Positions 25,615 to 33,926 of a stretch of 64,000 bases of DNA are shown here, piece after piece. The translations under genes were made by a program, and so were the position numbers. The notes beneath the pieces were generated by a model. It ran no database searches, was not told the origin of the DNA, and was given only the letters and a program-made list of their open reading frames with translations. Positions within the stretch are counted from its first letter, which is position 1. The number at the start of each line of letters is the position of its first letter. Source of the DNA: Bacillota bacterium (GTDB taxonomy: Bacteria > Bacillota > Clostridia > Christensenellales > Aristaeellaceae); the NCBI GenBank assembly GCA_023425025.1, contig JAFADG010000020.1:86301-150300 (forward strand), read 5' to 3'.

Positions 25615-25671
25615 GGATAGCGTTCATTTTCATAAAGCGTATGTTCATGTGAAAAAAGCGGAGTACAATCA

Positions 25672-26502
25672 ATGATCATTCATTCCATCCAATATTTTGA
25701 CCCGGAAGCGATTGCGCAAAGCGGCCAGTGCTTTCGCATGCGGGCGGTTGCGCCCGGACGGTTGGAGGTCATCCACCGGGATAAGCGGCTGGCCATCGAT
25801 TCCCTGGGGGACGAGCGCTTTGGCTTTTCCTGTACACAGATGGAGTTCCAGGACGTTTGGTATGACTATTTCGACCTTTCCACCGACTATGGCGCGTTTA
25901 TAAGCACGGTGGACAAGGAAGATGCCTACCTGACCCGGGCGGCGCAGTCCGGCCGGGGGCTGCGCATTTTGAACCAGGACCCCTGGGAAGTGCTGGTCAG
26001 CTTTCTTCTGTCCCAGCGCAAGAGCATCCCCGCCATCCGGGATGGTGTCGCGAAGCTGTGCATGAGGTTTGGGGAACCGCTTGCGTTTGGCGACCGGCAG
26101 GCGCATACCTTTCCAACGCCGCAAAGGCTTGCGGCGGCAGAAATGGAGGAGCTGCTTGCCTGCTCCCTGGGGTATCGGGCGCCGTATATCAAGGCCGCCG
26201 CCCGGTCGGTGGCCTCGGGCGAAACGGACCTTGAGGGCATGCGGGATTGGGCGGATGACGCGCTGCTTGCAAAGCTTTTGTCCATGTACGGCGTAGGCAT
26301 CAAGGTGGCCAGCTGCGTGATGCTCTTTGGCTACCACCGCCTGGACCTGGCGCCGGTGGATGTGTGGATTCAGCGGGTTATCGACCAGGAATACAAAGGC
26401 GAGCCGCCCTTCCATAAATACAAGGGCTTCGGCGGCGTCATGCAGCAGTACATGTTTTATGACCAGATCGCGAAAAAGCGCCAGCGAAAGAGCATCGCCT
26501 GA
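25672..26502 (+). CDS. OGG1-type 8-oxoguanine DNA glycosylase/AP lyase
   Basis: A 276-residue base-excision repair enzyme of the helix-hairpin-helix GPD superfamily. The N-terminal TATA-binding-like domain (about 1-110) includes F-D-P-E-A-I-A-Q-S-G-Q-C-F-R-M, the start of OGG1-type proteins. The HhH motif contains G-V-G-I-K-V-A-S-C with the putative catalytic lysine at 211, and P-V-D-V-W places the catalytic aspartate at 230; the 19-residue spacing equals that in human OGG1 (K249, D268). It would excise 8-oxoguanine opposite cytosine and nick the abasic site. Clostridia often carry this eukaryote-like OGG instead of MutM. Confidence 0.9.
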   Translation: MIIHSIQYFDPEAIAQSGQCFRMRAVAPGRLEVIHRDKRLAIDSLGDERFGFSCTQMEFQDVWYDYFDLSTDYGAFISTVDKEDAYLTRAAQSGRGLRILNQDPWEVLVSFLLSQRKSIPAIRDGVAKLCMRFGEPLAFGDRQAHTFPTPQRLAAAEMEELLACSLGYRAPYIKAAARSVASGETDLEGMRDWADDALLAKLLSMYGVGIKVASCVMLFGYHRLDLAPVDVWIQRVIDQEYKGEPPFHKYKGFGGVMQQYMFYDQIAKKRQRKSIA

Positions 26503-26520
26503 TAAAATAGGAGCAGCTAT

Positions 26521-27312
26521 ATGAAATACATTTATGAAACCCATCTGCATACCTGCCAGTCCAGCGCCTGCGGCTGGACAAAGGGGCGGGATTATATTCC
26601 CTATTACCAGGACATGGGGTATGCCGGCATCATTGTGACGGATCATTTCTTCCGCGGGAACACCGCCGTATCCAGGAATCTTCCCTGGGCAGAGCGCGTG
26701 AACCAGTTTTGCCTGGGGTATGAGGATGCCAGGGAGACGGGGGAGAAGGCTGGGTTTTCCGTATTTTTTGGCTGGGAAGAAAACTATCAGGGGGACGAGT
26801 ATCTGATTTACGGCCTCAGCAAGCAATGGCTGATCAACCATCCCGAGGTGGAGCGGTTTACCCGTAGGCAGCAGTTTGAGGCCGTGCGTAAAGCGGGCGG
26901 CTGCGTGGTGCAGGCCCATCCCTTCCGCGATAAGGAATATCTCAGCGACATCCATCTGTCCACCGGCTGCGTGGACGCGGTGGAGGCGTACAACGCGGGC
27001 AATCATCCCGACAACGACATCCTTGCTCTGCGGTACGCAAAGCTGCTGGGCTTGCCGGTCACGGCCGGATCGGATATGCATCAAATCAACCACAGGCCGG
27101 GCGAGCTTTTGATGGGTGTGGTGTTCGACCAGCCGCTTGCTTCCATCCGCGATTATGTGAAAGCCATACGGGAAAAGCGGCCCTTTGGCGTGCATATTCC
27201 CGAGGGCCGGGGCGAGTGGCGGGAGGGGATCGATATCCGCCTGCCGGTGGATGTACGGAACGGGCAGGACATAAGCACCGGGCGGGATGTGTGGGAGCTG
27301 CTGATGCCTTGA
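26521..27312 (+). CDS. PHP-domain metal-dependent hydrolase
   Basis: A 263-residue protein of the polymerase-and-histidinol-phosphatase fold. Metal-binding motifs are visible: Y-E-T-H-L-H-T (residues 4-10), I-I-V-T-D-H-F-F near 40, G-W-E-E-N near 86, V-Q-A-H-P-F-R near 130, and G-S-D-M-H near 186. Such proteins act as phosphoesterases or phosphatases; the substrate is unknown. AGGAGC lies upstream of the ATG, 18 bases after the glycosylase gene, so the two are likely one transcript. Confidence 0.86.
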   Translation: MKYIYETHLHTCQSSACGWTKGRDYIPYYQDMGYAGIIVTDHFFRGNTAVSRNLPWAERVNQFCLGYEDARETGEKAGFSVFFGWEENYQGDEYLIYGLSKQWLINHPEVERFTRRQQFEAVRKAGGCVVQAHPFRDKEYLSDIHLSTGCVDAVEAYNAGNHPDNDILALRYAKLLGLPVTAGSDMHQINHRPGELLMGVVFDQPLASIRDYVKAIREKRPFGVHIPEGRGEWREGIDIRLPVDVRNGQDISTGRDVWELLMP

Positions 27313-27364
27313 AGGCACGGCTGTGCCGTTTTCGGCAAAGCGTTTTGCCGGGGGAAAACAGGCA

Positions 27365-27393
27365 TTGCCAAAGGGCCGGGTTTGTATTATCAT
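27365..27393 (+). promoter_or_regulatory. Probable sigma-A-type promoter for the LacI-family regulator
   Basis: TTGCCA (365-370) and TATCAT (388-393) are spaced 17 bases apart, about 100 bases before the regulator start at 27496. Confidence 0.5.
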
Positions 27394-27495
27394 ATGCATA
27401 GCAAAGTGTGCGTAACAGGCTGTTTTTGATGTGCCGCCTCCGGGCGGCATATCAAAGGCCTGGCATGAAATCGATTACAAAAAGGGGAAGCGGTC

Positions 27496-28491
27496 ATGGC
27501 GCTGTCCACCAAGGAAATCGCAAGGCTTGCGGGCGTATCCGACGCGACGGTATCCCGTGTGATCAACAACCATCCAAACGTGGCCCCTGATACAAAAGCG
27601 CGGGTCGAAACGGTCATACAGCAGCATGGGTACATGCGCAACATGGTGGCCCGGGGATTAAGGCGCCAGCAGTCGGATATCATCGGCGTCATTATTCCCG
27701 ATGTGACCAACGAGTTTTTTGCCCGCATCGTGCTTTCTGTGCAGGATGCGCTTTTGAGCCATGGCTTCCTGGCCGTTATGTGCAACATCAACGAGAACGC
27801 CGCCCTGGAGGAAGCGTCCCTGAAAATGTTCAAGGCCCAGAGTATCGCCGGGCTGATTTATATTTCCGGCCACTCCAGCGGCGACATGGCGCCGCTTCGC
27901 GATGTGCCCACCATCTACATCGACCGCGACCCGGTGGGCATGGCGGATACCAACATGGCGCTGATCACCTCCGACAACAGGGAAGGCGGCCGGCTGGCGG
28001 CCCGGGAGCTGATGGAAAAGGGCTGCAGGAAAATCGCCATCATGACGGATAAACGGAAGGTGTCCTCCTATACCGACCGCTTCGAGGGCTTCTGTCAGGC
28101 GCTGCAAGAAAAAGGCCTGCCTGTGGACCCCCGGCTGATATTGAAAATGGAGGAAGTCACCTTTGGTGAGGCCCAGAAGCTGGTGGCCGGGCTGATTTCT
28201 TCCGGCGCCGTCTTTGACGGGCTGTTCTGCGCCAATGACTGCGCGGCGGTCGGCGCGCTGACCGAGCTGCACAGGTGTGGGATCAGCGTGCCCCGGCAGG
28301 TGAAGGTGGTGGGGTTTGACGATACCTCCATTGCCCAGCAATGCGCCAAGCCGCTGACCACCATCCGCCAGCGGACGGACGAGATGGGCCGCATGGCGGT
28401 GCAAGTGCTGCTGGAGCTTATGCGCGGCGAAAAAACGCAGCGGCGGCAGTTTCTTTTGCCTGTGGAACTGGTCCGGAGGACGACGACCTGA
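27496..28491 (+). CDS. LacI-family transcriptional regulator
   Basis: A 331-residue repressor with the N-terminal helix-turn-helix S-T-K-E-I-A-R-L-A-G-V-S-D-A-T-V-S-R-V-I-N (residues 3-23) and hinge, followed by a periplasmic-binding-protein-like sensor domain (about 60-331) with D-G-L-F-C-A-N-D-C-A-A-V-G-A-L and V-V-G-F-D-D-T-S-I-A. It lies directly upstream of, and in the same direction as, a ribose-type ABC transporter, which it most likely represses in the absence of the sugar. GGGGAAG lies upstream of the ATG. Confidence 0.92.
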   Translation: MALSTKEIARLAGVSDATVSRVINNHPNVAPDTKARVETVIQQHGYMRNMVARGLRRQQSDIIGVIIPDVTNEFFARIVLSVQDALLSHGFLAVMCNINENAALEEASLKMFKAQSIAGLIYISGHSSGDMAPLRDVPTIYIDRDPVGMADTNMALITSDNREGGRLAARELMEKGCRKIAIMTDKRKVSSYTDRFEGFCQALQEKGLPVDPRLILKMEEVTFGEAQKLVAGLISSGAVFDGLFCANDCAAVGALTELHRCGISVPRQVKVVGFDDTSIAQQCAKPLTTIRQRTDEMGRMAVQVLLELMRGEKTQRRQFLLPVELVRRTTT

Positions 28492-28569
28492 GGTTGCGCC
28501 CGGCATGGAAGCAAGCTTTGTATCATATATATCTGATGTAGTATATGCTGAAAAATATAGTGGTTCATG

Positions 28570-28598
28570 TTGACAAAGTTGGTTTGTTCCGCTATTAT
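28570..28598 (+). promoter_or_regulatory. Consensus-like promoter of the ribose-type ABC operon
   Basis: TTGACA (570-575) and TATTAT (593-598) lie 17 bases apart in the 207-base gap between the LacI-family gene and the ATPase gene. The long leader (about 95 bases) leaves room for an operator. Confidence 0.8.
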
Positions 28599-28698
28599 GT
28601 ATTCGATTACATCATGCAATGTGTGCAAAATCGGATTGGACTTTTCCATAATTAGCGTTGAAAAAAGGACCTGTGTTGGACAGCTTCGCGGAGGATGA

Positions 28699-30180
28699 AT
28701 GGGCAACGTAATTTTGCAGATCAGGGGCGCGGTAAAGCGGTTTCCCGGCGTGACGGCGCTTTCAGGCGTGGATTTGAACGTCTACGAAGGCGAAGTGATG
28801 GCGCTGCTGGGAGAAAACGGCGCGGGCAAAAGCACGCTCATGAAGGTGCTGACCGGCGTACACCAGCGGGATGAGGGGACCATCACGTTCAAGGGCAGGA
28901 ATGTGGCGTACCAAAACGCCCGCCAGGCCCAGGACGACGGTCTGGCCATCATTCATCAGGAGCTCAACCTCATCCCCAAGATGCGCATTTACGAAAATGT
29001 CTTTCTGGGCCGCGAACTCAAAACCAGGGCCGGGGCGCTTGACAAGCGGGCCATGATAGAAAAAACCCGTCAAATGCTGCAGCAGGTCCGCATCAGCCTG
29101 GACCCCAAAAGCACCATAGAAACCCTTTCCATTGCCCAGCAGCAGATGGTGGAAATCGCCAAGGCGCTTTTGCTGGACGCGAAGGTCATCGTTATGGATG
29201 AGCCGACGGACGCCCTGCCTGATGAAGAAGTGGAAAGCCTGTTTGCAATCATCCGCGAGATGAAAAAGCAGGGCAAAGGCATTATATACATCACGCATCG
29301 TTTGAAGGAAGTATTTGAAATCTGCGACAGGGCCACCATCCTGCGGGATGGCGCGCTGATCGGGGAATTGCCCGTGGCGGACCTTACCCAGGATAAGCTC
29401 ATCAGCATGATGGTAGGCCGGGCGCTGGACCAGCAGTTCCCCTACGAGGCGGGGCAGCCTGGCGAAGCGGTGCTGTCGGTGAAGGGTCTGACCAACGGCC
29501 TGGTGCGGGATATTTCCTTTGACCTGCACCGGGGCGAGGTGCTGGGCGTAACGGGACTGGTCGGCGCCGGGCGTACGGAGCTTTCCCAGACGCTGTACGG
29601 CGTACACCCCTGGCAAAAGGGCGAGGTGCGCTTGAATGGCCGGCCCTTCCACCCGCAAAGGCCCAGCCAGGCCATTGCCCGGGGCCTGTATTACATGACG
29701 GAGGACAGAAAGCGCAACGGCCTTGTCATGGTGCTGGATGTGCGCACCAACATCACCCTGTCTGCACTAAAGTCCGTGATGCGTTTGGGCAGGGTGGACC
29801 GGAAGAAGGAACGGGCCGCCTGCCGGGAGTATATTCAAAAAATCAACATCAAAACGCCTTCCATGCAGCAATTGGTGCGAAACCTATCCGGCGGCAACCA
29901 GCAGAAGGTGGTGCTTTCCAAAGCGCTGATGACCGAACCCGAGGTACTCATTCTCGATGAACCCACCCGCGGCATCGACGTCGGCGCGAAAAAGGAAATT
30001 TATCTTTTGATCAATCAATTGAAGGCCAGGGGAAAAGCGATCATGATGATCTCCTCGGAAATGCCGGAGATTCTGGGCATGAGCGACCGCATTCTGGTGC
30101 TGAACGAAGGCCGCAAAAAAGGGGAACTGAGCCGCGGGGAAGCCACGCAGGAAAAAATCATGGAAATGATCCTGAGCTGA
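28699..30180 (+). CDS. rbsA: Sugar ABC transporter ATPase, RbsA family (two nucleotide-binding domains)
   Basis: A 493-residue tandem ATPase energising pentose/hexose import. The first domain has Walker A G-E-N-G-A-G-K-S-T (about 36-44), signature L-S-I-A-Q-Q-Q, and Walker B V-I-V-M-D-E-P-T-D-A-L, close to RbsA. The second has the degenerate Walker A G-L-V-G-A-G-R-T-E typical of the family, signature L-S-G-G-N-Q-Q-K, and Walker B L-I-L-D-E-P-T-R-G-I-D. It is the first gene of rbsA-rbsC-rbsB; no ribokinase or RbsD is present here. Close homology of the binding protein to E. coli RbsB supports ribose, but a related sugar or inositol is possible. Confidence 0.88.
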   Translation: MGNVILQIRGAVKRFPGVTALSGVDLNVYEGEVMALLGENGAGKSTLMKVLTGVHQRDEGTITFKGRNVAYQNARQAQDDGLAIIHQELNLIPKMRIYENVFLGRELKTRAGALDKRAMIEKTRQMLQQVRISLDPKSTIETLSIAQQQMVEIAKALLLDAKVIVMDEPTDALPDEEVESLFAIIREMKKQGKGIIYITHRLKEVFEICDRATILRDGALIGELPVADLTQDKLISMMVGRALDQQFPYEAGQPGEAVLSVKGLTNGLVRDISFDLHRGEVLGVTGLVGAGRTELSQTLYGVHPWQKGEVRLNGRPFHPQRPSQAIARGLYYMTEDRKRNGLVMVLDVRTNITLSALKSVMRLGRVDRKKERAACREYIQKINIKTPSMQQLVRNLSGGNQQKVVLSKALMTEPEVLILDEPTRGIDVGAKKEIYLLINQLKARGKAIMMISSEMPEILGMSDRILVLNEGRKKGELSRGEATQEKIMEMILS

Positions 30181-30211
30181 TGCCTGCCAGCGCAAATTAC
30201 AGGAAAGTGTA

Positions 30212-31186
30212 GTGAATGCCATGACGCTGAAAAAAGCCGCGGCGATCCTGACCAAGCTGCGTCCCATACTGATCCTGCTGCTGGTGACTGTGGTGTTCAG
30301 CCTACTCAGCGACCGGTTCTTTACCCTGAGCAACTTGACCAACATCTTCAAGCAGATTTCCATCAACGCCATTTTGGCTTCCGGCGTGTATTTTGCCATA
30401 TTGATGGGCGGCATCGATATTTCCGTGGGCTCTGTGCTGGGTTTTTCAGGCGCTATGGCGGCCTACCTGCTGGTGCGGATCCAAAGCCCCATCGGCGCCC
30501 TGGCGGCAGTCGCCGCGGCGCTTGTGATCGGCGCCGGCGCCGGCGGGGCCAACGGTTTCTTTATTGCCAAGTGCCGGCTTCAGCCCATGATCGCCACACT
30601 GGCCTCCCTGTCCATTTTCCGCGGCGCCACCATGCTGCTGACCAACGGGGCTTCCATATCCATCAACAAGGCTGCGGGGGCAAGTGTTTTCAAGTTTCTG
30701 GGGCAGGGCACGGTTCTCGACGATTTCCTGCCTATTCCCATTATCATCATGGCCGGCGTTTATGCCATTGTGTACCACATCCTCAACAAGACCGCCTACG
30801 GCCGCCACATTTACGCCATCGGCGGCAATGAGGACGCGGCCTTCCTATCCGGCATCAGCGTGGCCAAAACAAAGATTCTGGGGTACATGGCCAGCGGCCT
30901 GATGGCGGGCCTGGCCGGCATCATCACCACCGCCCGGGTGGCGGCGGCCCAGCCCCTGGCAGGCCAGGGCTATGAAATGGATGCCATCGCCGCGGTGGTC
31001 ATCGGCGGTACGTCGCTGCGCGGGGGCGAAGGCCATGTGCTCTATACCATCATCGGCGCGGTGATCATCGGCATGCTCAACAATATCCTGAACCTGACCA
31101 ACGCGTCGCCCCATTTGCAGATCATCATCAAGGGCGGCGTGATCCTGGCGGCCGTGCTGCTGGACGCTTCCACCAAGCGGAAGTGA
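30212..31186 (+). CDS. rbsC: Sugar ABC transporter permease, RbsC family
   Basis: A 324-residue membrane protein with about 8-10 spans. Family signatures include A-I-L-A-S-G-V-Y-F-A-I-L-M-G-G-I-D-I-S-V-G-S-V, A-I-G-G-N-E-D-A-A-F-L-S-G-I, and A-A-V-V-I-G-G-T-S-L-R-G-G-E-G near the C-terminus. It forms the channel with RbsA. I favour GTG 30212 because AGGAAAG lies 5 bases upstream; ATG 30221 is the alternative. It is separated from the binding-protein gene by 227 bases that contain an inverted-repeat element. Confidence 0.9.
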   Translation: MNAMTLKKAAAILTKLRPILILLLVTVVFSLLSDRFFTLSNLTNIFKQISINAILASGVYFAILMGGIDISVGSVLGFSGAMAAYLLVRIQSPIGALAAVAAALVIGAGAGGANGFFIAKCRLQPMIATLASLSIFRGATMLLTNGASISINKAAGASVFKFLGQGTVLDDFLPIPIIIMAGVYAIVYHILNKTAYGRHIYAIGGNEDAAFLSGISVAKTKILGYMASGLMAGLAGIITTARVAAAQPLAGQGYEMDAIAAVVIGGTSLRGGEGHVLYTIIGAVIIGMLNNILNLTNASPHLQIIIKGGVILAAVLLDASTKRK

Positions 31187-31208
31187 ATCCCTTTGTTATA
31201 CTGCTTCC

Positions 31209-31345
31209 AAACATGATTGCGTCGTTGCCGTGGATCTTTTCGCACACTACTGCGTCGTCTGCCGCTCACCGTAGCGCAGCTACGCCTCGCTTCGTCTCCT
31301 TGTACTGCACGAAAATCTCTCACGGCTTTGGACGCAATAATGTTT
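31209..31345. repeat. 137-bp MITE-like element (family C) between rbsC and rbsB
   Basis: The ends are 15-bp inverted repeats with one mismatch: AAACATGATTGCGTC (209-223) against the complement of GACGCAATAATGTTT (331-345). Further inverted similarity continues inward (CCGTGGATCTTTTCG against CGAAAATCTCTCACGG), and a central hairpin CGTAGC/GCTACG lies near 270-284. No coding potential is evident. It interrupts a sugar-transporter operon just before the binding-protein gene. Confidence 0.75.
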
Positions 31346-31413
31346 TCCATTAGTATTAGTTGTACGGGGAGAGACACCCGTATGCTAAATAAAATCATCT
31401 AGGAGGAACACCC

Positions 31414-32310
31414 ATGAAAAAAATTCTCGCGTTGGTCCTGGTTGCCATGATGGCGTTTGCCCTGGTACCCGCCTCGGCAGAAAAGCCTGTCGCCATCGGC
31501 ATGATGCTCTCGGACACTGCCAACCAGTTCTTTGTCACCATGTATGAAGCCGCTCAGGCAAAGGCCGCCGAGCTTGGCGTGGAAGTCATCGTTCTGGATG
31601 CCGCCAATGACGCCGCCAAGGACGTGAGCAACATGGAAGACCTGCTCTCCCGCGGCGTCAGCGCCATCCTGTACAACCCTGTGGACAGCGACGCCGCTCC
31701 CGCCGTGGTTGAACTGGCCAACAAGGCCGGCGTGCCCGTGATCACCATCGACCGTTCCTCCAACGGCGGCGAAGTCGTCAGCCACATCGCTTCCGACAAC
31801 GTGTTCGGCGGCAAGATCGCCGGCGAATACATCGTTTCCCTGCTGCCCGAAGGCGGCGAGATTGCTGAAATCCAGGGTCAGGCCGGCGCTTCCGCCGCCA
31901 AGGACCGCGGCGAAGGCTTCCATCTGGCGGTGGACACCATCGAAAACATCAAGGTCGTCAGCAGCCAAATCGGCAACTGGGACCGCACCCAGGCCCTGTC
32001 CATCATGGAAAACGTGATGCTGGCCAGCCCCGACGTCAAGGCCGTGTTCTGCCACAATGACGTGATGGCCCTGGGCGTTGTGGAAGCCTGCAAGCAAGCC
32101 GGTCGCACCGATATCATCATCGTTGGCTTCGACGCCGACAAGGACGCCATCACCGCTATCGAGGCCGGTGAGATGGCTGCCACCGTGCAGCAGCTGCCCG
32201 ACCAGATGGGTATCATCGGCGTGCAGACCGCTGTGGATTTCCTGGCCGGCATGACGGTCGAACCCAGCATCGGCGTTCAGGTGGCCCTGATCACCAAGAC
32301 GGCTGAATAA
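31414..32310 (+). CDS. rbsB: Ribose-type ABC transporter substrate-binding protein
   Basis: A 298-residue exported binding protein similar along its length to E. coli RbsB: N-Q-F-F-V-T-M near the mature start, N-P-V-D-S-D-A-A, G-G-E-V-V-S-H-I-A-S-D-N-V-F-G-G-K-I-A-G, A-A-K-D-R-G-E-G-F, C-H-N-D-V-M-A-L-G, and V-G-F-D-A-D near the C-terminus. The signal peptide (residues 1-22) ends P-A-S-A-E, a signal peptidase I site with no lipobox cysteine, unusual for a Gram-positive binding protein. AGGAGG lies 7 bases before the ATG. Being last in the operon after an inverted-repeat element, its mRNA level may be set independently. Confidence 0.92.
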   Translation: MKKILALVLVAMMAFALVPASAEKPVAIGMMLSDTANQFFVTMYEAAQAKAAELGVEVIVLDAANDAAKDVSNMEDLLSRGVSAILYNPVDSDAAPAVVELANKAGVPVITIDRSSNGGEVVSHIASDNVFGGKIAGEYIVSLLPEGGEIAEIQGQAGASAAKDRGEGFHLAVDTIENIKVVSSQIGNWDRTQALSIMENVMLASPDVKAVFCHNDVMALGVVEACKQAGRTDIIIVGFDADKDAITAIEAGEMAATVQQLPDQMGIIGVQTAVDFLAGMTVEPSIGVQVALITKTAE

Positions 32311-32336
32311 CAAAACAGTTTCTTGCAAGCGCATGG

Positions 32337-32365
32337 GGCCGCCGGCAATTTGCCGGCGGCCTTTT
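32337..32365 (+). terminator. Terminator of the ribose-type ABC operon
   Basis: An 11-bp perfect stem (GGCCGCCGGCA, 337-347, with 351-361) and a 3-base loop are followed by TTTT. Confidence 0.9.
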
Positions 32366-32569
32366 CGTGTGCAACAAAGCGGCGTCAAAAAGCGCCATGC
32401 CATGGCTTATATAGGCGTATACCTATCCACGGCACGTTTCCTGCCTGAATTTCATAATCTCATATTGGGCCTTGTTTTTATCATTCGCGCCGCTTGGCGC
32501 ATAGGTTTATACGTTTGCGGGTCTGTGCTTCTTCGGCAGCATGGGTCCATAACAAAAGGAGAGCTAAAT

Positions 32570-33043
32570 ATGGGATACGGATGTAGGAACAACTGCGTCG
32601 CAGGAGAGGAAAGGTCATGGCGCAAGCGGCACCACGAGCGCCGGCCGTGTGAAGACTGTTTTGATCCGCTGGTGCTGATGTATATCGATGACAATGAATG
32701 CACCCTGGAGGATGGCGAGGCGGAGGCCGATCGGGACGGGAAATGGTGGGATACGGAAGGCGCGGGAGGATTCCATCGCCGCCACCGTTTCAATTGCCGC
32801 GAATGCTATTATCCGCGGGTGTTGATGTATATTGACGACAACCTCTGTATTGATGCCAAGGTCGCGGCCGACTACGGCTGGGAATGGTGCATCATAGAAG
32901 ACGAGTTTGGCCGGCGTCGCTGGCACAAGCGCCGCACCTGCTGTTATCCGAGGGTGTTGATGGATATGGACGAGGATCCTTGCCTGCTGGCCGAAGCGGA
33001 GGCCGCGCGAAAGGGTGACCGCAGGTTCTGGGAAGAAGCCTGA
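32570..33043 (+). CDS. Small Cys/His/Trp-rich triple-repeat protein, family unknown
   Basis: A 157-residue soluble protein with no family I recognise. It contains three tandem units of about 48 residues. Each starts with a basic His/Arg segment (about 16-26, 67-75, 114-123), continues with a paired cysteine (C27/C30, C76/C79, C124/C125) and a core P-x-V-L-M-[YD]-[IM]-D-[DE]-[ND]-x-C (third cysteine 44, 93, 138), and ends in an acidic Ala/Glu stretch with a Trp. C5 and C9 add an N-terminal pair. The pattern suggests metal binding or a disulfide-linked repeat fold. AAAAGGAGAG precedes ATG 32570. Terminators on both sides (32337, 33054) make it monocistronic. It is highly charged, with no signal peptide or membrane span. 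Confidence 0.8.
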   Translation: MGYGCRNNCVAGEERSWRKRHHERRPCEDCFDPLVLMYIDDNECTLEDGEAEADRDGKWWDTEGAGGFHRRHRFNCRECYYPRVLMYIDDNLCIDAKVAADYGWEWCIIEDEFGRRRWHKRRTCCYPRVLMDMDEDPCLLAEAEAARKGDRRFWEEA

Positions 33044-33053
33044 TCCTATGTCT

Positions 33054-33103
33054 GGCAGCCTGCTGCATGGAGCTTTGGCGCTATCGCGGCAGGCTGCCTT
33101 TTT
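33054..33103 (+). terminator. Terminator after the triple-repeat gene
   Basis: GGCAGCCTG (054-062) pairs with CAGGCTGCC (090-098) across a ~27-base loop and is followed by TTTTT. Confidence 0.75.
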
Positions 33104-33163
33104 GGTAATCGGGCATATTATTTGCATCCGTTTGCATCCCCTTTTCATCATGAGGCAAACTAT

Positions 33164-33189
33164 CCGCAAATATCTTGTTTGATTTGCGG
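33164..33189 (+). promoter_or_regulatory. Hairpin abutting the ribosome site of the MoCo-domain gene
   Basis: CCGCAAAT (164-171) and ATTTGCGG (182-189) form an 8-bp stem with a 10-base loop. The right arm shares GG with the GGGAGG ribosome site (188-193), so folding could limit translation of the gene starting at 33203; it could also be a protein operator. Confidence 0.45.
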
Positions 33190-33202
33190 GAGGTTTTTTA
33201 GT

Positions 33203-33910
33203 ATGATGAAAAAGAGGGGGAAAATGGCTATGAAACGCATGCTGGCTGTCATGCTTATGCTTCTTCTGCTGCTTTCGGGCTGCGCGAGCGCAAATGCTCC
33301 GGGCGGGCCAAGGAGCGCCTCCGACGGCGTATCCGGCGCCACCCAAAGCCGCTACCGGGAAGGGGAGGTCACCGAATACCAGGGCGCCAGGCTGGACCCG
33401 GCCGTAGGCCCCAGGGACAATTCCATCAATGGCGTGCAGCAGGTGGACATCAACAATTATGCCCTGACCATCGATGGCCTGGTGAATACGCCTGTGACCC
33501 TCACCTATGACCAGGTGAAGGCGCTGGACGCCTATGAGCGGATGATCACTCTCCATTGCGTGGAAGGGTGGAGCGCCACCATCTTATGGAAGGGCGTGCT
33601 GCTGGAAGAGCTGATGAACAAGGCCGGTGTAAAGCCTGAGGCTGTGACAGTGATCTTCAGCGCTGTGGACGGGTATACCACATCGCTGCCACTGCAAACG
33701 GTGGTGGATAAGCAGCTGATCCTGGCATATGGCGCCAACGGGATTGATCTGCCGCCGGAGATGGGCTATCCTTTTATTGTTGTGGCGGAGGATAAGCTGG
33801 GCTACAAATGGGCCCGGTGGGTGAACAAGATCACCCTCTCGGACGATGCCAATTATCAAGGCTACTGGGAGCAGCGGGGCTATGACAACGACGCTTCCAT
33901 AGGCAAATAG
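33203..33910 (+). CDS. Lipoprotein with sulfite-oxidase-type molybdopterin-binding domain
   Basis: About 235 residues. The N-terminus is a lipoprotein signal peptide (M-L-L-L-L-L-S-G-C) and a short linker. The body is the oxidoreductase molybdopterin-binding fold: N-N-Y-A-L-T-I-D-G-L-V-N-T-P, then T-L-H-C-V-E-G-W-S with the cysteine expected to bind molybdenum, as in YedY/MsrP (H-C-V-E-A-W), and K-W-A-R-W-V-N-K-I. It would be a surface-anchored molybdoenzyme; the substrate is unknown and no partner membrane subunit is adjacent. The start could be 33203 (GGGAGG 9 bases upstream) or 33230, with the same mature protein. Confidence 0.85.
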   Translation: MMKKRGKMAMKRMLAVMLMLLLLLSGCASANAPGGPRSASDGVSGATQSRYREGEVTEYQGARLDPAVGPRDNSINGVQQVDINNYALTIDGLVNTPVTLTYDQVKALDAYERMITLHCVEGWSATILWKGVLLEELMNKAGVKPEAVTVIFSAVDGYTTSLPLQTVVDKQLILAYGANGIDLPPEMGYPFIVVAEDKLGYKWARWVNKITLSDDANYQGYWEQRGYDNDASIGK

Positions 33911-33926
33911 CAAAGCACGAAAGGCA

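Noticed and set aside
25463..25671. Sigma-G-type promoter upstream of the gerXB gene
   Set aside because: A GTATA and a GGATAAT-like sequence lie about 17 bases apart on the minus strand, but the -10 does not fit the sigma-G or sigma-F consensus well enough.
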